Below, in pieces: positions 17,061 through 26,079 of a stretch of DNA of 64,000 nucleotides. This DNA comes from an uncultured Pirellulaceae bacterium (GTDB lineage: Bacteria; Planctomycetota; Planctomycetia; Pirellulales; Pirellulaceae). Numbering within the stretch: the first letter of the stretch is position 1; each line of letters begins with the position of its first letter. A program made the translations under genes and the position numbers. The notes beneath the pieces were generated by a model that searched no databases, was not told the origin of the DNA, and worked only from the letters and a program-made list of their open reading frames with translations. The stretch is from contig CALDHM010000037.1 of NCBI GenBank assembly GCA_937941455.1, forward strand, positions 62,001-126,000, given 5' to 3'.

Positions 17061-18539
17061 CTACTTTTTCTTTTTTTTCTGGCGGAGGAATTTTTCGTAC
17101 TCTTTTCGGCGTTTTTCCCGCTCTTTGGCGGTTAATTTGGTGCCGGTTGGCTTCTTTTCCTTGCGGAGCGTGGCGGTAGGGTTCATCATCTGATGTTGCA
17201 TACGGTCGAGGGCTTTGCGGCGTTCTTCGATATTCCCCGAGGCCATGCCCGTCACCATCGGCTTCATGATTTCGAATTGCTTGATCAAGTCGTTGACTTG
17301 TTTGGGTTGTACCCCAGCCCCGTTGGCGATTCGTTGTCGGCGGCTGGCGTCGATGATTTCGGGATTTTTGCGTTCCGCCTTGGTCATCGAATCGATGATG
17401 CCGCAGAGACGCTTCATTTCGCGCACCGTGTCCGCATTCCCCATCAATTGTTGGAGCTCCTTCATTTGCCCGCCGATGCCGGGGAGCAAGCCGAGCATTT
17501 TCATCATCAACCCCGGTTTGGCCATTCGCTGGATCTGATCGCGAAAATCATCGAGGGTGAACTGACCCTTTTCGAGTTGGGCCTGCAGTCGTTGTTGTTC
17601 TTTTTCGTCGACCAGTTTTTGCGCTACCTCGACCAGGGCCACGACATCCCCCATGCCGAGAATCCGGCTGGCCATGCCTTCTGGTCGGAAGAATTCAAGG
17701 TTGTCCAGGTGCTCTCCGGTGCCGATGAACTTGATCGGGACTCCGGTGACATGCTTGACGGACAGCAGGGCCCCCCCCCGGGCGTCCCCGTCGAGCTTGG
17801 TCATGATGACGCCGTTCAGTTCGAGCGCCTGGTGAAACGCCCCCGCACTGTTGACCGCGTCTTGGCCGGTCATCCCGTCGACGACCAGGAGAACCTGGTC
17901 GGGTTGGACTTCGCGGTCGATTTTTTTCAATTGCTCCATCAATTCTTCATCGATGGCGAGCCGTCCGGCGGTATCCAGGATCACGAGACGGATTTTTTCC
18001 GCCCGCGCTTTGGCCACCGCATTGCGACATACCTTGATCGGGTCGGTTTCACCCGGTTCGGAGTAAACGGGCACATCCAACTGCCGGCCAATGACATGCA
18101 ATTGTTCGATCGCGGCCGGTCGCTGCAGGTCGGCGGCCACCAACAGCGGCTTGATCTTTCGCGTCCGCATGATCAAATTGGCGAGCTTGCCGCAAGTCGT
18201 CGTCTTGCCGCTACCCTGCAAGCCGCACATCATGATGATGTTGACGTCTCGCGAATCCGGCAAGGAATGGTCAACGGGTCCCAAGAGGTCGATCAGACGC
18301 TTATGGACGATGCCGATCAATTGCTCTTGGGGTTGCAACGAAAGCAAGACTTTTTCTCCCAGAGCCTCATCGCTGACCTGCTTCATGAAGTCGCGAACGA
18401 CGAAGATGTTCACGTCGGCATCGAGGAGGGACTTCTCGACAAGCTTCAACCCCTCCCGCATGTTGGATTCGGTGAGCTTGCCCTTGCCAGTAATCGTCTT
18501 GAAGGCAGATTGCAGGCTTTCTTGGAGTGAGTCAAACAT
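17061..18539 (-). CDS. ffh: Signal recognition particle protein Ffh
   Basis: A 492-residue SRP54 GTPase that delivers nascent membrane and secreted proteins. The start MFDSLQESLQ at 18539 is preferred; a longer frame reaches 18629 but lacks homology. N-domain about 1-90, G1 GLQGSGKTTT at 106-115, G3 LDTAGR, G4 TKLDGDARGG, then a methionine-rich M-domain (QIQRMAKPGLMMKMLGLL, GGQMKELQQLM) from about 300. The chain ends in a strongly basic tail (KEREKRRKEYEKFLRQ, then five Lys). First gene of the translation cluster. Confidence 0.97.
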   Translation of the reverse strand: MFDSLQESLQSAFKTITGKGKLTESNMREGLKLVEKSLLDADVNIFVVRDFMKQVSDEALGEKVLLSLQPQEQLIGIVHKRLIDLLGPVDHSLPDSRDVNIIMMCGLQGSGKTTTCGKLANLIMRTRKIKPLLVAADLQRPAAIEQLHVIGRQLDVPVYSEPGETDPIKVCRNAVAKARAEKIRLVILDTAGRLAIDEELMEQLKKIDREVQPDQVLLVVDGMTGQDAVNSAGAFHQALELNGVIMTKLDGDARGGALLSVKHVTGVPIKFIGTGEHLDNLEFFRPEGMASRILGMGDVVALVEVAQKLVDEKEQQRLQAQLEKGQFTLDDFRDQIQRMAKPGLMMKMLGLLPGIGGQMKELQQLMGNADTVREMKRLCGIIDSMTKAERKNPEIIDASRRQRIANGAGVQPKQVNDLIKQFEIMKPMVTGMASGNIEERRKALDRMQHQMMNPTATLRKEKKPTGTKLTAKEREKRRKEYEKFLRQKKKKK

Positions 18540-18665
18540 CGGATGAGACGTGCGCTGAGAGGAAAAAACACCGAAATCGGGCAGAAAAATCCGCCGTTGC
18601 CGGACGAAGCCAACGCCCATCATACTCAAAGTCGGCCGCTCGGAGTAGCGGACAGCCGTGACGCC

Positions 18666-20882
18666 CTAGGCCTTCTTAAGCACGATGCCAGCGAGTGGCG
18701 GCAGTGTCAACTGCAAAGAATACGGTTGTCCCGTATGAGGAATCTCTTCAGCGAAGAGGGTCGTTTGATTGCCGATATTCGCTCCGCCGTAGTAGTGGGA
18801 GTCGGAATTGAATAATTCGCGATACTCTCCCGGTTGAGGCACGCCAACGCGTACCTTTTCGCGGACCAGCGGCGTGAAATTGCAGGCGACGAGGATTTCG
18901 CTGCCTTCGCGATCGCGACGCACGTAGGCGAGTCGACTGTCCTCGGCGTTGTGGCATTCGATCCATTGGAAGCCCTGCCAGTCGAAGTCGAGTTGGTGCA
19001 AGGCTGGTTCGCGACGGTACAGACGGTTGAGATCCCGCACGAGCATCGCCAGGCCACGGTGTTTGTCGAAGGCCAGCAGCGGCCAATCCAGTTCGGCGTT
19101 GCAATTCCATTCCATCCATTGCCCGAACTCACTCCCCATGAACAACAATTTCTTACCGGGATGAGTCCACAGGTAAGTGTATAGCAAGCGCAAATTCGCG
19201 AACTTCTGCCACTCGTCCCCGGGCATTTGCATCAGCAGCGAACATTTTCCATGAACGACTTCGTCATGGGAGAACGGCAACATGAAGTTCTCGGAAAAGG
19301 CGTACATCAGGCTGAACGTCAATTCATTGTGATGGTATTTGCGATAAATCGGATCGCGGCGCATGTACCGCAGCGTATCGTTCATCCATCCCATATTCCA
19401 TTTGATGGAAAAACCTAGTCCGCCGGATTCCACCGGTCGCGAGACGCCAGGCCAAGCGGTCGATTCTTCCGCAATGGTCAGCACGCCATGATGGTGATGG
19501 TGGGCAATCGCGTTGAATTTTTTCAGAAATTCGATCGCTTCCAAGTTCTCGCGGCCTCCGTACTGATTCGGAATCCACTCCCCGTGTTTGCGGCTGTAAT
19601 CGAGATACAACATCGAGGCGACAGCATCGACGCGGAGGCCATCAACGTGATATTTGTCGAGCCAAAACAAGCCGCTGGCGATCAGGAAATTCTGAACTTC
19701 ATTCCTGCCGTAATTGAAAATCAGTGTGTTCCAATCGGGATGCTCTCCCTTGCGCGGGTCGGCATGTTCGTACAAGCACGTACCATCGAAACGGGCGAGT
19801 CCATGAGCGTCCTTGGGGAAATGGGCCGGAACCCAGTCCACAATCACTCCGATGCCGTGTCGGTGACAATGATTGATGAAGTACATCAGGTCTTGCGGAT
19901 TCCCGTAGCGGCTTGTGGCTGCGAAGTAGCCCGTGGTTTGATACCCCCAACTCCCCGTGTAGGGGTGTTCGGTGACGGGCAACAATTCGATGTGCGTGAA
20001 CTGCATTTCCAGGCAATAGTCGACGATTTCATGCGCTAGGGTGCGGTAGTCGATCCAGCCGTGTGGGCGTCCCGGACGTTGCCGCCAACTGCCCAGATGC
20101 AATTCGTAGACGGAGATAGGGCCATCTAATGGATTTCGTTCCCGCCGCTGGCTCATCCAGTCGTCGTCCGTCCAGGCGAAATCGTCGAGGTCTGCGACGA
20201 TGGACGCGGTCCGCGGTGGCACCTCGGCCGCAAAGGCGAATGGATCGGCTCGATCCATTTGATGGCCCCAAACGTCGCAAACTCGAAATTTGTAAGCATC
20301 TCCGACCTTTGCGCCGGGGATGAACAATTCCCAAACCCCTGAGCCCTGCAGATTCTGCATCGGAAAGCGACGTCCGTCCCAATCGTTGAAATTGCCAATG
20401 AGCGAGACCTGCCGTGCGTTGGGAGCCCACACGGCAAAGTTCACGCCGGACTGGCCGGCGACTGTACGCGGATGAGCGCCAAGTTTGTTGTAGATCTCGA
20501 AATGATTCCCTTCGCCAAATAGATGAAGGTCGAATTCGCCGAATAGAGAAGGTACCGAGTAGGGATCAGACATGCTTCTGGTCTGGCCGTTCATGGAATA
20601 CTCGAACTCGTATTGGCCACGGGTCACGGCAAAGGCGGTGTCACCGGTTACTCGTGCTTCGTACAGGCCGCTGGGATGAACGCACATCATCGGAATCGCA
20701 ATGCCGTTTCGCCGCCGCGTTTTTAATCGTACCTTAGTTCCCTCCGGAATCCAAGTTCGTACGATGATTTGATCGCTAGTGGGAGACGATTTCCGCCACC
20801 CCAGCACGCTGCGCGGATCGCTCAATTGACCGGCGTCGATTTTTTGGGGAATTTTAGTCAGCACATCCCTGTTTTCAACCAT
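18666..20882 (-). CDS. glgB: 1,4-alpha-glucan branching enzyme
   Basis: A 738-residue glycogen branching enzyme (GH13 with an N-terminal CBM48). An N-terminal module (about 1-115) and CBM48 ([20 protein letters not shown]) precede the TIM barrel. Barrel motifs include [20 protein letters not shown], then [18 protein letters not shown] with the nucleophile Asp, [15 protein letters not shown] with the acid Glu, and [11 protein letters not shown]. The C-terminal beta domain ends [10 protein letters not shown]. No other glg gene is adjacent, so glycogen genes are scattered here. Confidence 0.97.
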   Translation of the reverse strand: MVENRDVLTKIPQKIDAGQLSDPRSVLGWRKSSPTSDQIIVRTWIPEGTKVRLKTRRRNGIAIPMMCVHPSGLYEARVTGDTAFAVTRGQYEFEYSMNGQTRSMSDPYSVPSLFGEFDLHLFGEGNHFEIYNKLGAHPRTVAGQSGVNFAVWAPNARQVSLIGNFNDWDGRRFPMQNLQGSGVWELFIPGAKVGDAYKFRVCDVWGHQMDRADPFAFAAEVPPRTASIVADLDDFAWTDDDWMSQRRERNPLDGPISVYELHLGSWRQRPGRPHGWIDYRTLAHEIVDYCLEMQFTHIELLPVTEHPYTGSWGYQTTGYFAATSRYGNPQDLMYFINHCHRHGIGVIVDWVPAHFPKDAHGLARFDGTCLYEHADPRKGEHPDWNTLIFNYGRNEVQNFLIASGLFWLDKYHVDGLRVDAVASMLYLDYSRKHGEWIPNQYGGRENLEAIEFLKKFNAIAHHHHHGVLTIAEESTAWPGVSRPVESGGLGFSIKWNMGWMNDTLRYMRRDPIYRKYHHNELTFSLMYAFSENFMLPFSHDEVVHGKCSLLMQMPGDEWQKFANLRLLYTYLWTHPGKKLLFMGSEFGQWMEWNCNAELDWPLLAFDKHRGLAMLVRDLNRLYRREPALHQLDFDWQGFQWIECHNAEDSRLAYVRRDREGSEILVACNFTPLVREKVRVGVPQPGEYRELFNSDSHYYGGANIGNQTTLFAEEIPHTGQPYSLQLTLPPLAGIVLKKA

Positions 20883-20956
20883 GATCGATTATCCTCGTGG
20901 AAAGCCTTTCCGGTCGGTTATCTTCCTGCCAACCACCCCGACGACGAGCGGCCGCG

Positions 20957-21526
20957 TCACAGATTGAAAGCAACCGACGAACGGGACAGCAATTGATTCA
21001 TCTGCTGTTTCAACCCCAGAGCAACGGCCTGCCAGCCGCGTCGCCGCGTAGGTTTCGCTCCGTTGGTTGTCTTCGCCGCATGGGGAGAAAACGAGACGTG
21101 CGGGCCGAAGTGTTGATGCTCGTCGGTTTGCATGCGCCAAACGCGGCACTCGACGGAGTGGAACTGCAACGCGCGATCGACACGGCGCCACAAATCAAGG
21201 TTACTGATCGGCGTCATTTCGCCGAAATTCTCCCATTGCCAGTCATTCTCTCGCCATTGATCAAGCCCGAACCGAAATCCGTGGACCACGTAGCGACTGG
21301 AGGTCACCAAGGTTACGTCCGCCGGCCCGTCGATCGCCTCCAAGCCGCGCAGGACGGCGAGGAGTTGCAATCGCTCGCCGCAAATGCCCGGTTCGGAGTC
21401 GGATACCTCCAAACGGTTGTTACCCTGAGCGTCTTGCAAGACGAATCGCCATTGTCCACCCACTTGCTCGCCGGGTTCAGGATAGGTCTCGGTGAGCAAC
21501 AGATATTTGGTTCGTTCTCCGGTCAT
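20957..21526 (-). CDS. RNase H-fold protein with degraded active site
   Basis: 189 residues. The order of RNase HI elements is recognisable: ICGERLQLLAVLRGLEAI (aligns with NNRMELMAAIVALEAL), VTLVTSSRYVV (aligns with YTDSQYV), then WQWENFGEMTPISNLDLWRRV (aligns with the NVDLWQRLD region). Of the four catalytic acids only E51 is kept. The first Asp is replaced (LTET), the Asp of TDS is Ser76, and no final DxLA motif is seen; instead the C-terminal 60 residues are basic and His/Arg rich. It is therefore probably not an active RNase H but may still bind RNA/DNA duplexes or be decaying. It lies 74 bases upstream of glgB. Confidence 0.75.
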   Translation of the reverse strand: MTGERTKYLLLTETYPEPGEQVGGQWRFVLQDAQGNNRLEVSDSEPGICGERLQLLAVLRGLEAIDGPADVTLVTSSRYVVHGFRFGLDQWRENDWQWENFGEMTPISNLDLWRRVDRALQFHSVECRVWRMQTDEHQHFGPHVSFSPHAAKTTNGAKPTRRRGWQAVALGLKQQMNQLLSRSSVAFNL

Positions 21527-21696
21527 GTTGTTACTCGGTCAAATCGGTCGGAATCCAGGGACACGTTTGACACTCCGTTGCCAGCCCGCACATCTGGAGC
21601 CACGGGCAATCCTCTCGGGAGGCTATCGGCAAGGTTTATCCGACTTCCCAAGTTCTCGAAATAAGAAAATTCGAAAAATCTTTCCACGTGGCGGTA

Positions 21697-22190
21697 TCAC
21701 TGATTTAATCGGAAGAATTCGACTGGTGTTAAGTTGTCAGCCGCATGCAGGAGGGACTGTTGCCAGACGGCTTCGGAGAAATGCGGGACCAGATCGTCAA
21801 GCCGCCTGCGCCATTTCATGATTTTGGTAATAAAGTCGCCGTTCCACTGAACCGTTTTACCCGAGCTGCGACGAACCCTGTTCGCTGGTAATGCGGCGAG
21901 CAATGCCGTATCGGTTTCGCTGTACGGCAGGTCTTAAGGGCCGACGGTTCGTTGCCAGAGGGCGATGGGGTCAAACCCGACATTCACGTTCCCGGCACGG
22001 CAGCCGATTTCCAGGGTCGCGATCCTGTATTCGACGAAGCCCTGCGGTACCTTGCGAAGTAAATCAGCGAATCCACGCGACCCCAGGGCTGATCGCGGAC
22101 AGGGCCCCATCCTGCATCGAAAAGTTCCAATTTCCGGCCCAACGAATCGTCGAATGTTGTCGATGGTTCTGTTAAACTGAAAGCGACTCG
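21697..22190 (-). pseudogene. Probable frameshifted remnant of an unidentified gene
   Basis: On the minus strand a protein-like stretch (SLTEPSTTFDDSLGRKLELF, then DAGWGPVRDQPWGRVDSLIY) runs from about 22190 in one frame and appears to jump at about 22050 into another frame (VEYRIATLEIGCRAGNVNVG, then DPIALWQRTVGP). A TAA at about 21935 interrupts it, and it resumes in the same frame (DLPYSETDTALLAALPAN, then KWRRRLDDLVPHFSEAVWQQ) to a stop at 21697. The composition of all three pieces is protein-like and continuous, unlike ordinary noise. I cannot name the family. A single long gene with one frameshift and one nonsense change is the simplest reading; it could also be chance. Confidence 0.4.
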
Positions 22191-22230
22191 GATCGTCGCT
22201 ATCGGGTGTTTTCAGCTTGCCCCCTAGACT

Positions 22231-22280
22231 AGCCCCTTCCCCCCTGCACCGGAGAAGGGCCGAGGATGAAGGGGGGGGCT
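22231..22280 (+). repeat. GC-rich inverted-repeat element
   Basis: AGCCCCTTCCCCCC pairs imperfectly with GGAGAAGGGC and with GGGGGGGGCT at the far end. This resembles the widespread AGCCCCTCTCCC-type intergenic element of many bacteria. Its G-run lies directly before the GTG at 22283. Confidence 0.4.
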
Positions 22281-22318
22281 GAGTGAGCGTTTTACGAATG
22301 GGCTTGAGGGATGTCGTT

Positions 22319-23374
22319 ATGGTTCGTCACCTTATTTCAATGATTTTTCTAGGGTATGTGGGTTTAGCCGCCAACATTGCCGTGGCTTTCCAGGACCAAG
22401 AGACGAAGCCTGACGAGGGTCTGCAAATGTTTTGCGAGTACAAGCCCCCCGTGGAAATCGCGAACGGGAAGCGAATTGTGCTGTTGGCCGGGGATGAGGA
22501 ATACCGCTCCGAAGAATCAATGCCGATGCTCGGTAAAATCCTTTCGCAGCGGCACGGATTCCACTGTGTGGTTCTGTTTTCATTGAATCCCCAAAACGGC
22601 GAAATCGACCCCAACAACCAAACTTATTTGCCGGGATTATGCCACCTGGCAATCGCCGACCTGATGATCATCGCCTACCGGTTTCGGGCACCGCCGGACT
22701 ACGACATGCGATGGATCGATCGGTATGTGAATTCCGGCAAGCCGATCATTGGTCTACGCACGGCGACGCATGCTTTTCGCTTCCCGGCTGACGCGGAGAC
22801 GAGCTTTCGGCATTACAGTTACGACAGCCAAGTGGAGCCTGGCGGATTCGGCCGCAAGGTTTTGGGTGAAACTTGGATCGCTCATCACGGCAAACATGGA
22901 CACGAAAGCACGCGTGGAATCATCGAACCGGAGCAAGCCGACCACCCCATTCTCGCAGGAGTCACCGACGTTTGGGGACCCACCGACGTCTACTCGATCA
23001 CGAAGTTGCCCGATGATGCCGTAGTCCTCATGCGGGGTGCCGTGTTGGCCGGGATGCAGCCAACGGACTCACAGGTTGACGACGAACGAAATCGGCCGAT
23101 GATGCCGCTCGTATGGATTCGCGAACGGGATACCGACGGCCGCAGGCAGCGGGTGTTTACCACGACCATGGGGGCCGCGACCGACTTCGAGTCGGCCGGC
23201 CTGCGACGGCTGATCGTGAATGCGACATTCTGGTGTTTGCAGATGGAAAACCTGATCCAGCCCGACCTGAATGTAGACTACGTCGGCGATTACCGGCCGA
23301 CGCCGTTCGGGTTCAACACGTTTCAAACCGGCAAGTTCCCCCGCGACCATAATTTGCCGGAGGAGGATCGTTGA
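22319..23374 (+). CDS. Secreted ThuA-domain protein
   Basis: About 351 residues, starting at ATG 22319 with GAGGGA eight bases before it; ATG 22298 and GTG 22283 are alternatives. A signal peptide (HLISMIFLGYVGLAANIAVAF) leads into a ThuA-like glutamine-amidotransferase fold (trehalose-utilisation family): RIVLLAGDEEYRSEESMPML, then LMIIAYRFRAPPDYDMRWID, GKPIIGLRTATHAF and RVFTTTMGAATDFES. Planctomycetes carry many such exported ThuA proteins, often with sugar dehydrogenases, and their activity is not established. It precedes the ROK kinase on the same strand by 88 bases. Confidence 0.88.
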   Translation: MVRHLISMIFLGYVGLAANIAVAFQDQETKPDEGLQMFCEYKPPVEIANGKRIVLLAGDEEYRSEESMPMLGKILSQRHGFHCVVLFSLNPQNGEIDPNNQTYLPGLCHLAIADLMIIAYRFRAPPDYDMRWIDRYVNSGKPIIGLRTATHAFRFPADAETSFRHYSYDSQVEPGGFGRKVLGETWIAHHGKHGHESTRGIIEPEQADHPILAGVTDVWGPTDVYSITKLPDDAVVLMRGAVLAGMQPTDSQVDDERNRPMMPLVWIRERDTDGRRQRVFTTTMGAATDFESAGLRRLIVNATFWCLQMENLIQPDLNVDYVGDYRPTPFGFNTFQTGKFPRDHNLPEEDR

Positions 23375-23462
23375 GAATTCTGGCAAGAGCGAATTTATGA
23401 GCGGTCAACAGATTTTCCTTGCACCTAGCACAACCGTTGAATAGACGACAAACGGAGCCAAT

Positions 23463-24491
23463 ATGAATAATCAGCATTGGATTGGTTTTGATTTGGGCGG
23501 GACCAAGATGCTCGCCGTGGTGTACAACTCGAAATTTGAGGAAGTAGGCCGCGCTCGAAAAAAAACCAAGGGACATGAGGGAGCCGCTGCAGGGCTGCAG
23601 CGAATCGGCGACGTCATCGATGAGGCCATGGAAAAGGCTGGAATCACCGGCGAGCACTTGGGAGGAATCGGGATGGCCTGCCCTGGACCGCTCGACTTGA
23701 AAAAAGGGATCTTGCGAGAGGCGCCGAATCTCGGCTGGTCGGACTTGCCGATCCGAGCCAAACTCGAAAAGCGATTCAACGCTCCCGTCGTCGTCGGCAA
23801 CGACGTCGACTTCGGCGTGTACGGTGAATACTGCTTCGGTGCGGGACGCGGCGGCCGCTGCGTGGTCGGCGTGTTCCCCGGCACCGGTGTCGGCGGAGGT
23901 TGCGTCTACGAGGGACAGATTCTGCGAGGAGCAAACGAAACGTGCATGGAGGTCGGGCACATTCCGATTGTTTCTGATGGGACGCCCGATGGGGCTGGAA
24001 ACGTTGGGACCCTCGAGGGTATGGCCTCGCGACTGGCCATTTCAGCCGCAGCGGCGCAAGCAGCTTACCGGGGCCAGGCGCCGACGCTCCTGAAGTTGGC
24101 CGGTACCGATATCGCCAACATTCGCAGCAGTCAAATCGCCGAAGCGATCAAAGGTGGAGATAAGGTTATCGAGGACATCGTGAAACGGTCCTGCGATCAT
24201 CTCGCCTTGGGCGTTGTGACGTTGATCCATTTACTGGCGCCGGACGTAGTGATCCTCGGCGGAGGATTGGTCGAGGCGATGCCGAACCTGATGGTTCAAT
24301 GGGTGAGTCGAGCGGTCGATAAACGAGTTTTGCCGTCGTTGAAGCATGTTTACAAAATTCGCGTGGCCGAATTGGGTGACGAGGCCACGGCCAAGGGGGC
24401 TGCCGCGTTCGCCCGCAATTTGCATGAATCCACCGCCGCGGTGAACGACGGCGCGGAACAAGTGGCTGAGCCGGCGGGTACCAATTCGTGA
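23463..24491 (+). CDS. ROK-family sugar kinase (glucokinase-like)
   Basis: 342 residues. The ATP-binding DLGGTK motif is at 10-15, followed by GIGMACPGPLDLKKGIL, then PVVVGNDVDFGVYGEY and GVFPGTGVGGGCVYEG. The histidine of the ROK zinc site is kept (EVGHIPI), but the usual CxCGxxGC cluster is replaced by DGTPDGAGNVG, so the structural zinc is probably absent. GGAG lies five bases before the ATG. It is followed by ppx with a 31-base gap, so it is part of a plus-strand run with ppx, ppk1 and selO. Sugar specificity, and whether ATP or polyphosphate is the donor, cannot be read from the sequence. Confidence 0.9.
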   Translation: MNNQHWIGFDLGGTKMLAVVYNSKFEEVGRARKKTKGHEGAAAGLQRIGDVIDEAMEKAGITGEHLGGIGMACPGPLDLKKGILREAPNLGWSDLPIRAKLEKRFNAPVVVGNDVDFGVYGEYCFGAGRGGRCVVGVFPGTGVGGGCVYEGQILRGANETCMEVGHIPIVSDGTPDGAGNVGTLEGMASRLAISAAAAQAAYRGQAPTLLKLAGTDIANIRSSQIAEAIKGGDKVIEDIVKRSCDHLALGVVTLIHLLAPDVVILGGGLVEAMPNLMVQWVSRAVDKRVLPSLKHVYKIRVAELGDEATAKGAAAFARNLHESTAAVNDGAEQVAEPAGTNS

Positions 24492-24522
24492 GCTGCCGAT
24501 TTTTCCGAAAAGGATATCGCTT

Positions 24523-26079
24523 GTGAACGTGGCAATTTCGTCGTCGAAAATGGTGGCGGTCATCGACCTGGGAACGACGTCGATCCGCATGCAAATTTCG
24601 GAAATTTTTCCGGACCATCGGATCGTCAAGCACGATTACTTGAACCAAGGAGTTAGTATCGGCCGCGATACCTTTTCCAAAGGCAAAATCTCCCAAGCCA
24701 CAACCGATGAGTGCATTCGCGTGCTCCGCCTCTACCGGCGAAAGCTCGAGGAATACGGTATCACGGGCCCCAAGCAATGCCGGGTGGTGGCGACGAGCGG
24801 CGTCCGCGAGGCAACCAATCAGCAGGTTTTCATCGATCGAGTGCTGGTCGCGACGGGGTTCGACATCGAGCCGTTCGATGAGGCCGAATTGCACCGCGTT
24901 ACCTACCTCGGCATCCAGTCCTATTTTGAGCACGAAAAGGCGGTTTTCTCCGGCCGCAGTGTGGTCGCTGAGGTGGGGGGGGGCAGCACCGAGATTCTGG
25001 CCTTGCACGATATCGATGTGATCGCTTCGCGAACGTATCGACTGGGCAGCCTGCGGCTACGGCAAACGATCGAAGCCTTCGATGCGCCGATGGCGCGGAC
25101 GCGCGAACTAATGGAATCGGCCATCGCCCCGTTTGTGAATCAGATTTTTCATTTGGCCGAGGATCAGCCCGCGCGTTACATCGCGATGGGTTCCGACATC
25201 CGTTTGCTGGTGCGGCGAGCGGGTGTACCGCTGTTGAGCGATCGGTTGGTTTCGTTGCCGATTCAGCAGTTGGCTGAGTTCGTCGACGAAGTCTTCAAAA
25301 CCCCGCTGCTCCGGTTGATGGGGATGCTGAAACTGAGCCAGGCGGATGCTGAATCGTTGGGGCCATCGTTGTTGACGCATTACCTGCTCGCGAAAAAATT
25401 CGGTGTCCAGGAAATTTTCGCGGCACAGACAAACTTGCGGGACGCTCTGGTTAAAGAGATCGAGCAAGGCCAAAGTTGGACGGAGAGCGTGCAGAGTCAG
25501 ATCATCCGTTCCGCTATGCGGTTGGGGGAACGTTACGATTTCGACGAGAGTCACGCCAACCAGGTGGCCTTCATCGCTTGTCAGTTGTTTGAGAAACTCG
25601 CGGACATCCACCAGTTGGGCTACCGGCATAAATTGATCCTGCATTTGGCCAGCTTGTTGCACGAGATCGGCCTGTATATCAATCCGCGCAGCTACCACAA
25701 ACATTCGCTGTACTTGATCCGTAATTCAGAGTTGTTCGGCATCAGCGCTGCGGACTTGGATATGGTGGCCGTAGTGGCTCGCTATCATCGCCGGGCGCGG
25801 CCTCTGGCCACTCACGACATTTATGCTCAGATGGACCGTCATAGCCGGTTGATCGTCGCCAAATTGGCTTCGATTTTGCGATTGGCCGTTGCGCTGGATG
25901 TGACGAAGCAGCAAAAACTACAAGCAATCGAATGTTCGATTTCGAAAAAAGAGATCCAGATCCATGTGTCGAATTTCAGCGAACTCGCTTTGGAGGCGGT
26001 TGAGTTGAAGTCGGCTAGTCTCTGGTTCGAAGAGCTATTTGGCTACCAAATTGAACTTGCCGCAAAACAATATGAATGA
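24523..26079 (+). CDS. ppx: Ppx/GppA-family exopolyphosphatase
   Basis: 518 residues starting at GTG 24523 with AAGGA nine bases upstream. The ASKHA-fold phosphatase half carries VAVIDLGTTSIRMQIS, VVATSGVREATN, the catalytic-glutamate region FDEAELHRVTYLG and the phosphate loop EVGGGSTEI at 150-158. The C-terminal half is the HD-like helical domain (HLASLLHEIGLYINPRSYH). It releases phosphate from polyphosphate ends or removes it from pppGpp. The reading frame overlaps the ppk1 start by eight bases, so translational coupling is likely. Confidence 0.94.
   Translation: MNVAISSSKMVAVIDLGTTSIRMQISEIFPDHRIVKHDYLNQGVSIGRDTFSKGKISQATTDECIRVLRLYRRKLEEYGITGPKQCRVVATSGVREATNQQVFIDRVLVATGFDIEPFDEAELHRVTYLGIQSYFEHEKAVFSGRSVVAEVGGGSTEILALHDIDVIASRTYRLGSLRLRQTIEAFDAPMARTRELMESAIAPFVNQIFHLAEDQPARYIAMGSDIRLLVRRAGVPLLSDRLVSLPIQQLAEFVDEVFKTPLLRLMGMLKLSQADAESLGPSLLTHYLLAKKFGVQEIFAAQTNLRDALVKEIEQGQSWTESVQSQIIRSAMRLGERYDFDESHANQVAFIACQLFEKLADIHQLGYRHKLILHLASLLHEIGLYINPRSYHKHSLYLIRNSELFGISAADLDMVAVVARYHRRARPLATHDIYAQMDRHSRLIVAKLASILRLAVALDVTKQQKLQAIECSISKKEIQIHVSNFSELALEAVELKSASLWFEELFGYQIELAAKQYE

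Noticed and set aside
17193-18530. Plus-strand reading frame of 445 codons
   Set aside because: It is antisense to ffh, whose protein motifs are unambiguous; the frame has no family resemblance and arises from codon bias.
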